Source: an uncultured Methanomicrobiales archaeon (GTDB lineage Archaea; Halobacteriota; Methanomicrobia; Methanomicrobiales; Methanospirillaceae). Taken from it: DNA of 64,000 nucleotides. The stretch spans positions 1 through 64,000 of the forward strand of contig CAIYHQ010000133.1 in assembly GCA_903926075.1 (NCBI GenBank), written 5' to 3'. Positions 46,479 to 55,350 of this stretch are shown piece after piece. The notes under the pieces are model-generated. The model saw only the letters and a program-made list of their open reading frames with translations. It ran no database searches and had not been told where the DNA came from. The translations under genes were made by a program, and so were the position numbers. The number at the start of each line of letters is the position of its first letter. Position 1 is the first letter of the stretch.

Positions 46479-48299
46479 TCACCTGGCTATTGTAAGTCCA
46501 GCTTCCTGTAATATATCCGGAATGTTTTTGACAGCATGAAAATCCTTATCTCTTTCTTCCTGTGACAACTCCTCCCACGACACAATGCAGGGATGTAATT
46601 TTTTCTGATTATCGCGTATGCTACCATATTTCCAACCTTTCTCAATTTTTTCCTGCATCCAGCGGGTATGTTCAAAATTTGCTAGGATTGAAAGTTCTTC
46701 TTCTGTGAAAGTAAAAAGCGGGGCGTCCCAATCATTTTCAGGTATAATTGTACATCCTACCTTATTAATTTTGGAAGCTATTCCTTCTGCCTGCTGAAGA
46801 TTTGAATCCTGTATCTCTTTACTGAGTTTCTCCCAGGGGACAAAATTTTCAATTCCGCCCCCAAATCCATTTTCATCATCCATCATCTTTAGATAATTTT
46901 TATGAACCGCTCTTGCTATCTGTTCATAAAGCCCGTTTTCTATCTCCCTGCACCTGCATGTTTCATCTATCAGGGCAAAAGATTTTAAATTTTTGAGGTC
47001 GTTGGAATCAGGGGCCAAATTGCTTAAATACCTATTAATTCCTGTCGTATCTCTTGTCCTAATTATTATAGGAATTGAAGGTATCGGTGACTTAATAGTC
47101 CGAAAGTAGGTATTTATCTTTTCATTCAGTTCAAGCGCCGTGTAAAGGTTCAGATTCTCGTCCTCAAAACAGATTAACATGGAAGCAATGTCGCATTTAC
47201 CTCCCCTGAATAGAAATCCGGCTTCTAAAAATTCCTTTGAATGTATTTCATATGACAGTGCTTCAATATCTGCATATTTATCAAGTGAAGGATACTTCAT
47301 AAGAAATAATCCACGTTTTTCAGATGCTTTCCTATCAATTATGGTGACTGACAACTTCTCTTTTTTTCCTCTATTTAGAGACCTCCATCTCTTTGCTGCT
47401 TTAATAAGGACAGATTCACCCATCCGTCCAACTCCGATGACTAAAAACCTGTTTTTAGGATAATTCAATGCAATTGTATCAATTATCTTATTATTTCGAA
47501 GAACAATGTCACCTGCTCGATCAAATATGTTAAAAAATTCAATTTTAAAATGGTTTTCAATTGCAATTCCGGTCTGTTTTGCACGTAGGAGTGGAGCTAA
47601 CTTTGTATCAACAACATGGACTATACAAGTGAAAGATGTATTTGTTCTTTCATGGACCTCTCGGGCTTTCATTGCAATTTCTGCATTTTCACCGTCATTA
47701 TTGGTAGCAGCTAATAAGAGACTTGAATGGGTAAGTCCCGCTCTGACTAGCGTTCTCTCTTCTTTTGCTTCTCCCTTTATTACGATTGCTCCTTCATCTT
47801 CCCATCTCTCAATTTCTTCATCAGTAGGATTTTTACCTATTACTACGACGTTTTTTCCTTCCCTGCTAAAATTCTCTGCTAGTATTGGCCCTAAAAGATT
47901 CATGCCACATACGATAACATGTTTTCTAAAGAGATATTTAATCATGAAAACTTTGATGTTTTCATGAAAATTCTTGATAAGAAGAAGAATTACCGCTGAA
48001 AACATCAAACATGGAGCGAGAAACCTTGCAACCTGAAGAGAAAAAACGGGAGGTGAAACAGTTAGTTTATAATTAATTAAAAATAACTGCATAGTCGTAT
48101 AGATAATATCAATTATTTGCTTATTCTCTCCAATTTTTGCATATGACTCGCGGTATCCAATAAATCCCAGTAAAAATGCAATAACCCACATTGAAGCAAA
48201 AAGAATTGTAGAATGGTCCTTGATGAAAGGACGTATCTTCTTACGATAATATTGAATCCAGGTTACAGTCTTATAATTGTTTTCTTCGTTTTTCTTCAT
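46479..48299 (-). CDS. Membrane TrkA-N protein with C-terminal RyR domains (putative gated ion channel)
   Basis: 606 residues. Hydrophobic segments at about 31-50 and 91-110, with a semi-hydrophobic pore-loop-like stretch between (62-82), so channel-like topology; the K+ filter GYG is absent. TrkA-N/Rossmann domains begin at 126 (HVIVCGMNLLGPILAE) and 284 (RFLVIGVGRMGESV). The C-terminus has a two-part RyR region: about 455-518 (LYEQIARAVHKNYL ... NLQQAEGIASKINKVG) and 532-602 (ILANFEHTRWMQEKIEKGW, KLHPCIVSWEEL). RyR domains in prokaryotes are proposed nucleotide-ligand sensors. Its neighbour encodes the same RyR pair plus a nucleotide synthetase. Confidence 0.82.
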   Translation of the reverse strand: MKKNEENNYKTVTWIQYYRKKIRPFIKDHSTILFASMWVIAFLLGFIGYRESYAKIGENKQIIDIIYTTMQLFLINYKLTVSPPVFSLQVARFLAPCLMFSAVILLLIKNFHENIKVFMIKYLFRKHVIVCGMNLLGPILAENFSREGKNVVVIGKNPTDEEIERWEDEGAIVIKGEAKEERTLVRAGLTHSSLLLAATNNDGENAEIAMKAREVHERTNTSFTCIVHVVDTKLAPLLRAKQTGIAIENHFKIEFFNIFDRAGDIVLRNNKIIDTIALNYPKNRFLVIGVGRMGESVLIKAAKRWRSLNRGKKEKLSVTIIDRKASEKRGLFLMKYPSLDKYADIEALSYEIHSKEFLEAGFLFRGGKCDIASMLICFEDENLNLYTALELNEKINTYFRTIKSPIPSIPIIIRTRDTTGINRYLSNLAPDSNDLKNLKSFALIDETCRCREIENGLYEQIARAVHKNYLKMMDDENGFGGGIENFVPWEKLSKEIQDSNLQQAEGIASKINKVGCTIIPENDWDAPLFTFTEEELSILANFEHTRWMQEKIEKGWKYGSIRDNQKKLHPCIVSWEELSQEERDKDFHAVKNIPDILQEAGLTIAR

Positions 48300-48329
48300 A
48301 TTAAAGTAACCACTTTTAATAAGGATTTT

Positions 48330-49862
48330 CTAAATTTGAATTTCTATCTCTTCATATAATTCAAACCCGACTGAAGCAAGGATCTCAGGAATACGCCTCA
48401 CAGCATTTCGGTCATATTCACGCATCGTATCCGGTAAATCCTTCCATGGAATTATATTTGGGTTCTCCTTCTTAACAATATCCTTTTTTTCACCATATCT
48501 CCAGCCATTAAGAAGTCTTTCTGCATTCCACCTTCCATGTTCCATCTTTGCGAGAATTTCAACTTCGTCATTCGTAAACTCGATAATTTTTATCCTTTCT
48601 TTTGGTGTTTGCCGTACTTTATATCCGATATGAGAAATTTTTTCCCAGATATGCTGGGCTTGTGCCCGGTTAGACGATTTCAGACTTTCAGGTAGAATGT
48701 CCCAGTCCAGAAATGATGATTCCGTCGAGTGCCTGGTAAGCCTCGTCCATTCATCTGTCTGATAGTTTTGATGGATTGTCTTTGCAATTTCCTCTCTCTC
48801 TTCAAACGGGACTTCACTTATGCCACTTCCGATATATGCCCGCAACGTTTCTGTATCATTTGGAATAAAGCTTAAATTCTCATCTTGAGACCAGTCTTTA
48901 TTCCTGAAGAGAGGTGCAAACCCTCTTGAAGTAAAAGCAATAATACCTACTTTTGCACCAAATGCAAGGCTTATGCAGTATTCAATCTCAATCTCCTCTC
49001 CCCCTGAAAACCCGATTAACTTAACCTCCCCAGGATTTATCCCTGATGCTATTAAGTCTGCCCAGTAACTGATAACGATTTCAGGTTCAAAAGATTTGGT
49101 TTCTTTAATTAAAGAAAGTGAAATAGAACCATCAGATATGGAAAAATTGCTGGAATTTAAAGAAGAATACTTATATAAAACAAGATTCTCTTTGTAATTC
49201 TTTAGTAATATTTTTGCTATTTCAGAAATATCATTGATAGGGCCATGAAGGATGACAGATCCCCGATAATCTGAAAATGACGTGATAATAAAACTTTCAA
49301 GTTCTTTTGTTTCAATTTGTGACTTAAAAATGTTATTGCAGGTGATAATAATAACCGGCCCCTTTATTACCGGATTCAAGGGTGAAATTTCAGGAATCTC
49401 ACTGACCGGGTAATTCACACTATCTATTATTGACCTCCCGATGAGGAGGAGTTTTAATATTGATTCATATCCAGGTATGATTGATTTTAAAGGACCATAG
49501 CGTCTTAGTGAAAAGATAACTCGTGTTACCTGCCATACGCTATGTGTGGTAGAAAGGGCTTTTGCATAATAATTGAGAGAAAGGAATTCTTCTTTAAATA
49601 GCATTGAAAATTTTCCCATGTTGTAATAGGACCATGGGAGTTCGAGTGATGCATCAGCGAGTTCCCTTGATTTTTGGTAAGCCTGCATGATAACCGGTCG
49701 TAGCAGATCAATAACTGACAAATCACTGCTTTCGGGTACCGCATAATCAAGGTGACAGCTAACGGCGTATGGGTCATCCGGGGAAACCAGGAAAGCTTTT
49801 TTGTAGTATTTTGCTGCCAGTAATTCGTCCGAATTCTTGTAAGTTGAACCCATTGCACACAA
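48330..49862 (-). CDS. TPR / SLOG-like / RyR protein, probably the 3' part of a frameshifted synthetase gene
   Basis: 510 residues from a TTG at 49860-49862, but the same frame is open up to 49940 and its upstream reading (FFLEGQNLIKNVIELDPKNS) continues the TPR of the preceding gene, so the true product is probably a fusion. Residues 1-140 are TPR helices. About 168-320 has alternating strands with VILHGPINDISEIAK and GFSGGEEIEIEYCISLAFGAKVGIIAF, resembling SLOG/LSDAT nucleotide-binding folds (tentative). About 358-500 is a two-part RyR region (IAKTIHQNYQ, ILAKMEHGRWNAERLLNGWRYG, NIIPWKDL). 30 bases before the TrkA-RyR gene. Confidence 0.75.
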   Translation of the reverse strand: MCAMGSTYKNSDELLAAKYYKKAFLVSPDDPYAVSCHLDYAVPESSDLSVIDLLRPVIMQAYQKSRELADASLELPWSYYNMGKFSMLFKEEFLSLNYYAKALSTTHSVWQVTRVIFSLRRYGPLKSIIPGYESILKLLLIGRSIIDSVNYPVSEIPEISPLNPVIKGPVIIITCNNIFKSQIETKELESFIITSFSDYRGSVILHGPINDISEIAKILLKNYKENLVLYKYSSLNSSNFSISDGSISLSLIKETKSFEPEIVISYWADLIASGINPGEVKLIGFSGGEEIEIEYCISLAFGAKVGIIAFTSRGFAPLFRNKDWSQDENLSFIPNDTETLRAYIGSGISEVPFEEREEIAKTIHQNYQTDEWTRLTRHSTESSFLDWDILPESLKSSNRAQAQHIWEKISHIGYKVRQTPKERIKIIEFTNDEVEILAKMEHGRWNAERLLNGWRYGEKKDIVKKENPNIIPWKDLPDTMREYDRNAVRRIPEILASVGFELYEEIEIQI

Positions 49863-49903
49863 TGCATATGAATTTTTTGGGTCCAGTTCAATAACATTTT
49901 TTA

Positions 49904-50833
49904 TTAGATTCTGTCCTTCAAGAAAAAAACGGATTTTTTGTCAGATTCATACTTGTTGCATAAAGTGATACCAAGCAAAAGAACTGCAGGTATTGAATTA
50001 CTACTCTTAAAAGGCGATAAAATTCTTATCGTCTCATCCCAGTCTCCCAGTTCAAATGCAAGTCGGGCTGCTTCATGTGCAAGTGTGGCATTTTCAGGGT
50101 CATGAAGGAGGACATTATAAAGGATTTTCAATTCTCTTTTTATCTCATCCTCTTTCATATAGGCAGAATAAGAACTGAGATAATGAAGGAGCCCCTTTTG
50201 AACTCTCAATAACTGGCAATCCGCTTCCTCAAGAAAAGCTGCTAGCTTTCCAATCTCTCTCTGCCAAAGTTCAGGCATTATGTAATGCCGTTTATATGCT
50301 ACCCTGTGACTAAAATCAGCAAACGAGTGTTCAAGAAAAGTCCGTACCTGTATTTCTGCTTTTTTCCCAAAAAGTTCTAAAGGAATTTCTATAGGAACAA
50401 GAGGATTAGGAAAAATACCCGGCTTAAACATAACAATAAAGTGTACTGACCTATAACCGAATTCAGTGGGTTTTAACCTCTCTCTTATATCAACGCTGTT
50501 TTCCCAGTCTACAAGAAAATGATTCAAGATATAGTCAGATACAGCCTTTACTTCCAGGAGATCGTTTGTTATAACCCTTGCTCCACATAGATCGGTAAAA
50601 TTAATAAGAGGATTTAATGATTCGTCCTTTTTTCTCCAGATTTTCGATGCAAAGCTTGCGATGGATTTAGCTCTTGACTGGACAATTCCCAGTGGAGCTA
50701 ACGTGCGAATTGCATTGTTAAGGATTTCTAAAAGTATTCCAGCATAGATTTCATATAAAGGATAGACTTCTTTGTATGCCCTGACCTGGTTTTCTGCCCA
50801 TATTACATCTACATCAGTTACTCTGTCTCCCAA
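49904..50833 (-). CDS. RelA/SpoT-type nucleotide pyrophosphotransferase domain plus TPR start
   Basis: 309 residues from a TTG at 50831-50833 with GGTGG 9 bases upstream. Synthetase motifs: RAKSIASFASK (54-64), FTDLCGARVI (79-88), FGYRSVHFIV (125-134) and AEIQVRT...H...H (159-176). There is no HD hydrolase domain. Residues 210-300 are the first TPR helices. The frame then ends KKSVFFLKDRI after a run of seven T (minus strand; plus 49923-49929); adding one T would join it to the TPR/RyR frame. Predicted to make a (p)ppGpp-like or other nucleotide signal. NUDIX gene lies 14 bases upstream. Confidence 0.85.
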   Translation of the reverse strand: MGDRVTDVDVIWAENQVRAYKEVYPLYEIYAGILLEILNNAIRTLAPLGIVQSRAKSIASFASKIWRKKDESLNPLINFTDLCGARVITNDLLEVKAVSDYILNHFLVDWENSVDIRERLKPTEFGYRSVHFIVMFKPGIFPNPLVPIEIPLELFGKKAEIQVRTFLEHSFADFSHRVAYKRHYIMPELWQREIGKLAAFLEEADCQLLRVQKGLLHYLSSYSAYMKEDEIKRELKILYNVLLHDPENATLAHEAARLAFELGDWDETIRILSPFKSSNSIPAVLLLGITLCNKYESDKKSVFFLKDRI

Positions 50834-50847
50834 AGTCGGATACCACC

Positions 50848-51264
50848 TTATTTATCACCGGCACCGGCTAGATACATTCCAAAATACAAAGAAAACCAGT
50901 CGGCGAGAGGGAGATTTTTTATTTCTGGGATAGGCGTCCAACGGTATTCCTGGTGTTCACTGCTTATAGAGAGTCCGCCGGAACGGATGCTTCCAACCAT
51001 TATAAGGTGAATCACATGCACATCTTCAATTTGTTGTTCAGCTGTCCCTGCAGAATGATGAAGTATAATATTAAAACCTGTTTCTTCCTTGGCTTCGCGG
51101 TAAAGAGCATCATTAAACGATTCTCCAGGGTCAATTTTCCCTCCAGGGAGTTCCCATTTTCCTGGATTTGTTTTTGAGTTGTTTGATCTTTGAAGCAGGA
51201 GGATTCCTCCTTTTTCATCAAAAAGAAGGACCCGGACTGATAGAGCAAATTTTTTTTCTGTCAT
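50848..51264 (-). CDS. NUDIX hydrolase
   Basis: 138 residues from the ATG at 51262-51264 (MTEKKFALSVRVLLFD); the frame is open to 51321 but the extra residues are not family-like. The Nudix box is complete at 42-64: GKIDPGESFNDALYREAKEE followed by TG. The fold and the substrate strand ILLLQRSNNSKTNPGKWELPGG resemble MutT-type or nucleoside-diphosphate-X hydrolases. It is the first gene of the RelA/RyR operon, so it may hydrolyse the nucleotide signal or its precursors rather than clean 8-oxo-dGTP; that is inference from position only. Confidence 0.88.
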   Translation of the reverse strand: MTEKKFALSVRVLLFDEKGGILLLQRSNNSKTNPGKWELPGGKIDPGESFNDALYREAKEETGFNIILHHSAGTAEQQIEDVHVIHLIMVGSIRSGGLSISSEHQEYRWTPIPEIKNLPLADWFSLYFGMYLAGAGDK

Positions 51265-51321
51265 CTTATACAGTTGTGAAGATTTCTTAAAGGAAATTAA
51301 TAAAGAATTCCTTTGAAACAT

Positions 51322-51754
51322 GTAATTCTATTCATTATTCAAATCGTTTTAACGGGTTATTCTCTATTTGTCTAAAGGATTAGATTATCTAACAATTTGT
51401 TTTTTATTCGAGTATTATCAGTTAGAACCAGAAAATAAACTAAAATTCCAGTGCGCTCCACTGGAAACAAAGGGGTATATGAACAATGCGATTTCAATTT
51501 TGCAAAGTCAAATTATAACTGCTTAAAGTGAAGAATTTAGAAACTTTGAAATTCACATTAAATTAAATAATTTCCCCTCCAATTTTGAAAATAAAAGCGA
51601 TTGGTCTATAATTTTTACAAAACTAATAAATCTTTTTTCAAAAAAGTGCGCAGAAAAGAGAAAACCGTTTCTTTTTTATTAGAACAAAGTTTTCAGGTAG
51701 AAATCTTTTTTCCAGTGGAAGGACTATAAAAATTAAAAGAATATATAAGCGATT
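51322..51754. other. AT-rich gene-free stretch
   Basis: 433 bases upstream of the NUDIX gene and downstream of the phosphoesterase gene, both on the minus strand. It must contain the operon promoter; several TATA-like stretches occur but none is distinctive. No coding frame, tRNA or repeat is seen. Confidence 0.4.
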
Positions 51755-52405
51755 TTAGTAATTCTGACGCTCGGATTGCCAAAATTCCAATGTATCAACA
51801 TTTATGATACTTAAAAAACCATCCCTTCCTGCACCAGTGTCACACATCGTTAGATTATGGAGTTGAACAGGAACATCACTTTTTAACATCTGGGTTCTCG
51901 TATGTCCAATGAAAACCTGTGAATAAATTGGGATTGTCTCATAAGCTGCTATCTGAACAATAGTGCGGTCCCATAAAAGAGAGTATGGGTCCTGGTTTTC
52001 TATTGGAATTGTTGTGTTATATCCCCCATGTAAAAATAATCGGTTTTTTTCATCAAGATAGAAAAATAAGGCCTCTCTGATAAGTTTAATATGTTCCACA
52101 GGGACACAGTGAATATCATTATTATATGATTTCAGTGTAGCTTCTCCTCCCTGATAACGCCAGTCATACAAAATATTACCGGTTAATACCCAATTTAGGA
52201 ACCAGTAATCGTGATTCCCCATAATTACAATTTTCTTTGGAAGAGAGAGAACATAGTCGATACATTCTCTGACACCCATTCCAAAATCAACAATGTCCCC
52301 AAGAACTATCAATAAATCCTTCTCTTTCTGGAATCCAGACTTGAGAATAACCTCATTTAAAGCATCGATTCTACCATGAATATCAGCGATAACATATTTA
52401 CTCAT
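51755..52405 (-). CDS. Metallophosphoesterase (protein phosphatase-like)
   Basis: 216 residues of the calcineurin-like superfamily. Metal ligands: VIADIHGRIDALNEV (DxH), VLGDIVDFGMG (GDxxD; Arg/Gly differences from bacterial PrpE), IMGNHDYWF (GNHD), LHGGYN and FIGHTRTQ (GHT). The pattern is that of serine/threonine phosphatase or Ap4A hydrolase-like enzymes. It overlaps the secreted-protein gene upstream by ATGA, so both are co-translated although their products should be in different compartments. Confidence 0.9.
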   Translation of the reverse strand: MSKYVIADIHGRIDALNEVILKSGFQKEKDLLIVLGDIVDFGMGVRECIDYVLSLPKKIVIMGNHDYWFLNWVLTGNILYDWRYQGGEATLKSYNNDIHCVPVEHIKLIREALFFYLDEKNRLFLHGGYNTTIPIENQDPYSLLWDRTIVQIAAYETIPIYSQVFIGHTRTQMLKSDVPVQLHNLTMCDTGAGRDGFLSIINVDTLEFWQSERQNY

Positions 52406-53214
52406 TTTTTTACGACTGTTGGCTTTAGGGGGATAGTCTTTTGTAAAGCAGGAGTTTTAGTAGGTTTCAAAGTTGGAGAAGGTTTTGTATTGATTGTTTT
52501 ATCCGTAATCCAACGGTTATAGTAATAATTAAGGAGAGGTACAAACTCTGCGGTTGCTTTTTCGTTTCCGACCTGAGACGGATGATCATCTTCTGAAGGA
52601 TAATGTGCTGTATCAGGGTTCTTAACATTATTATCGATAATATATTGAACTAAACCATTCCATATCCGATGGTGGTTTCCATTTACAGAGTTTAAATCGT
52701 TTATATCGCTACTACCACCATTTGATGTAAGGACATTATAGAAGTCAAAAACAGCCACATTTTTAAGGGGGTATCCTTTGAGCCAGTCATTGACGAGCCA
52801 ATTGTTTAAAGCACGTGCGAGAGAAGGGTTATCTGGTGCAATCAGAGGCGGAGCAGTTATTACAATAAAGAGTTTGTCAGGTCTTGTCCTGAAATATTCA
52901 AGTAAGTCAATATAGATACCTTTTGCATTGGGAACAGCCATATACTCACTAGAAGCGTCCTGCGCCTTAAGAGGATTGGTGGTTATATTCGGGATCGGAT
53001 CGTTTAAATTTCCTTTTAGGTTGGAGTTTGGGAAACATGATTTAAAGAGAATAACTGAATTTTCTCCAGTTGAATGATGGATAAAAACAAGTCTTAAAAT
53101 CATACCGGGCGGTGCTGTGATATTTACAGGTAATGCATATGTTTGACAGAAAATAAGAAAAAATCCTACTATGGCACATGCCAAACAAAAAGCTTTGATT
53201 TTTCGTTGGCTCAT
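52402..53214 (-). CDS. Secreted SGNH-like protein with Pro/Thr/Lys tail
   Basis: 270 residues. Signal peptide 8-28 (FCLACAIVGFFLIFCQTYA). The main domain reads LRLVFIHHSTGENSV at its start, then YIDLLEYFRTRPDKLFIVITAPPL, NWLVNDWLKGYPLKNVAVFDFYNVLTSNGG and HYPSEDDHPSQVGNEKAT. The last has the Asp-x-x-His spacing of SGNH hydrolases, while the front motif is HHSTG rather than GDSL. The C-terminus is a low-complexity TPTLKPT-type linker. Probably acts on surface polysaccharide, by family likeness only. Confidence 0.7.
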   Translation of the reverse strand: MSQRKIKAFCLACAIVGFFLIFCQTYALPVNITAPPGMILRLVFIHHSTGENSVILFKSCFPNSNLKGNLNDPIPNITTNPLKAQDASSEYMAVPNAKGIYIDLLEYFRTRPDKLFIVITAPPLIAPDNPSLARALNNWLVNDWLKGYPLKNVAVFDFYNVLTSNGGSSDINDLNSVNGNHHRIWNGLVQYIIDNNVKNPDTAHYPSEDDHPSQVGNEKATAEFVPLLNYYYNRWITDKTINTKPSPTLKPTKTPALQKTIPLKPTVVKK

Positions 53215-53296
53215 AAATTTCTAATACCGTTTTCACTATATAATCTTACTTATTAGTACAATAAAAAACGAAAATCTGCAAAAAAGTTAATTAGAT

Positions 53297-53896
53297 TTAA
53301 CTTCCGGCAGATTTTAGAAGAGATTCAGCAAGTGCTTTCATATTTGCCTCATATCCGGGTGTAGCCTCCTGAATCTTTGCATATGCTGCATCTGCATCAG
53401 CTTGCTGACCATTCATTGCTGCACTTATTGCTTTTTGTGAGTTATCAATTATTACCTGGAGTGAATCAATTGCTTTTCCATAATTTTGTTGTACAGGTTG
53501 AAGAGCTGGAGATACCTGCATTGCCATTACAACAGACTTTTGTGAGATTACATCGGTCTGAAGTTGTGTAAGGGCGTCTTGGGCTCCTGACATATCTTTG
53601 GCTGACATTTTGGCAGAAAACTGGTCAAATATTGTTCTTATGTTTTCTATCTGTGATTTAAGTGTTTCAATAAATTTTGCATCATCCTTCCCTGTTCCAA
53701 ATGATGATGCGTTGCTCGTAACTGGCGGAACTGATAGATTTTCAGTAGGCTGGCTCGCAGGGATTGTTGCCTGGACTAATGTGCTCGTTGCCTGGTTTGT
53801 GGGGAGAGTTTTAACCTGATTTACGTTACTTGTACACCCTGCAAGAAATAGCGTTGCTATAAGGCAGAGTGAAATGAGAACCAGTATTTTTTTCAT
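53297..53896 (-). CDS. Lipoprotein with helical domain, function unknown
   Basis: 199 residues. Signal with lipobox LAGC (Cys21). A Thr/Gln/Pro/Ser-rich linker to about residue 60, then a helical domain (about 70-199) of repeated hairpins (FIETLKSQIENIRTIFDQFSA, AAMNGQQADADAAYAKIQEAT). The pattern resembles four-helix secreted sensor or binding domains. No enzyme motifs. Confidence 0.75.
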   Translation of the reverse strand: MKKILVLISLCLIATLFLAGCTSNVNQVKTLPTNQATSTLVQATIPASQPTENLSVPPVTSNASSFGTGKDDAKFIETLKSQIENIRTIFDQFSAKMSAKDMSGAQDALTQLQTDVISQKSVVMAMQVSPALQPVQQNYGKAIDSLQVIIDNSQKAISAAMNGQQADADAAYAKIQEATPGYEANMKALAESLLKSAGS

Positions 53897-54099
53897 AATA
53901 TATCAATAATAATCAAATAGAAAAGATATTAAGATTACTGTTGACAATTTTGGAAAATATAGAGAAAACTGTAAATATGCAGATAAATAAATCAAGACAA
54001 TTTTTTTTTAGACTAAATCTTCGGATATAGAAATTTCAAAACCGTCCGGATAAATTAGATAAGATTATTTTTGTCAGTCACTAAAGTAATGTTAAGCAA

Positions 54100-55290
54100 A
54101 TGATCAAGGAATCAGATTATTCCAGGATAAATATTTTAGTTGTTGATGACGACCCGGCAATCTATGATTTTGCAAAATTTTTTTTCGGAAAAGCTGGAAT
54201 AAAGAATATACAGTTTGCCACTTCAGGAAAAGAGGCATTTCTTTTATTCCAAAAAAAAGGTTTCAATTTGATAATTTCTGATTTTGACATGAATGGGATG
54301 AATGGTCTCGAACTTCTACATTTTGTTCGTGAATCAGATAAAGAATTTCCCTTTCTGCTCCTCTCAGGAAAACGTTCTGAAGAGATAGCAATTCAGGCAA
54401 TTCATGAAGGTGTAACAGCTTATTTTAATAAAGATATGGATACTGCATCATTATATGCTCAGATAATACATTCCGCAATTGAGTCGATAGGATATTACGA
54501 AGCAAAACAAAAACTGAAAAACAAGGAGAAAATGTACAGGGCACTTGTAGAATCAGCGAAAGATGTGATTGTTGTTCATAATAACGAAGGTGTCCTGACA
54601 TTTATAAATGAATATGGAGCTACAGTTTATGGTAAAAAATCGGAAGAACTGATAGGTAAAAAATTAGAAGATCTCTTCCCCACAAATCTTGCCGCTCAAT
54701 TCAAAGCAAGCGTTAATGATGTAATAGAATCAGGGAAAACTCTTTTTAAGAGCAGAAAATACACGTTCCCAGATAGAGAGATCTGGATGGAAACAATGTT
54801 GCTTCCATTAAAAGATGACGATGGAAATACTAATGAAGTGATGGGTATTTCAAGGGATATTACAAAACGCATGGAAATTGAATGTGCTTTAAGAAAGAAT
54901 GATAAAGTATACAAGGCATTATTTCAGGCTTCATCAGACCCGATTATAATTGGAGAACCTGATGGAAAAATTCTTGACTGCAATATTTCTGCCTGCAATT
55001 TATTCGGATATACCAAAGAAGAGATGCTGGGACTTACCTCATTTGATATTGCAGAGGAAAAATTCAGGGAAAATCATGGAACCCTGGTAAAGACATTAAT
55101 AAAAAAGAATACACTTTCAGTAATTATGGATGGTATTCGACGGGACGGCACCCGTTTTTCCATGCAAGTTACAACAGATCTGATGCAAAATGAAGGAAGA
55201 AGTGAAATTGTAGCGTTTATCAGGGACCTACCATGTGGCAGATTAACAAAAAGTTTTTTTGAACCCGCACTCAATCTTGCAGGATTGTGA
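54100..55290 (+). CDS. Response regulator with two PAS domains
   Basis: 396 residues. Receiver 1-125: ILVVDDDPAIYD, LIISDFDMNGMNG (phospho-Asp), LLSGKRSEE and the Lys in FNKDMD. PAS1 at about 140-260 (YRALVESAKDVIVVHNNEG ... GISRDITKRM) and PAS2 at about 265-385 (YKALFQASSDPIIIGEPDG ... IVAFIRDL). No kinase or DNA-binding output follows; the frame ends soon after PAS2. It lies 60 bases upstream of the MBL/kinase-like gene, which may be its partner. Confidence 0.88.
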   Translation: MIKESDYSRINILVVDDDPAIYDFAKFFFGKAGIKNIQFATSGKEAFLLFQKKGFNLIISDFDMNGMNGLELLHFVRESDKEFPFLLLSGKRSEEIAIQAIHEGVTAYFNKDMDTASLYAQIIHSAIESIGYYEAKQKLKNKEKMYRALVESAKDVIVVHNNEGVLTFINEYGATVYGKKSEELIGKKLEDLFPTNLAAQFKASVNDVIESGKTLFKSRKYTFPDREIWMETMLLPLKDDDGNTNEVMGISRDITKRMEIECALRKNDKVYKALFQASSDPIIIGEPDGKILDCNISACNLFGYTKEEMLGLTSFDIAEEKFRENHGTLVKTLIKKNTLSVIMDGIRRDGTRFSMQVTTDLMQNEGRSEIVAFIRDLPCGRLTKSFFEPALNLAGL

Positions 55291-55350
55291 TCTCACACAG
55301 GACAACAAATATCAATGAACTTTTAATTTTAAAAAAGGAGTGAAAAATTT

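Noticed and set aside
46479-48299. Plain TrkA potassium uptake regulator
   Set aside because: It has N-terminal hydrophobic segments and C-terminal RyR domains, unlike soluble TrkA; the channel-like reading fits better, though ion selectivity is unknown.
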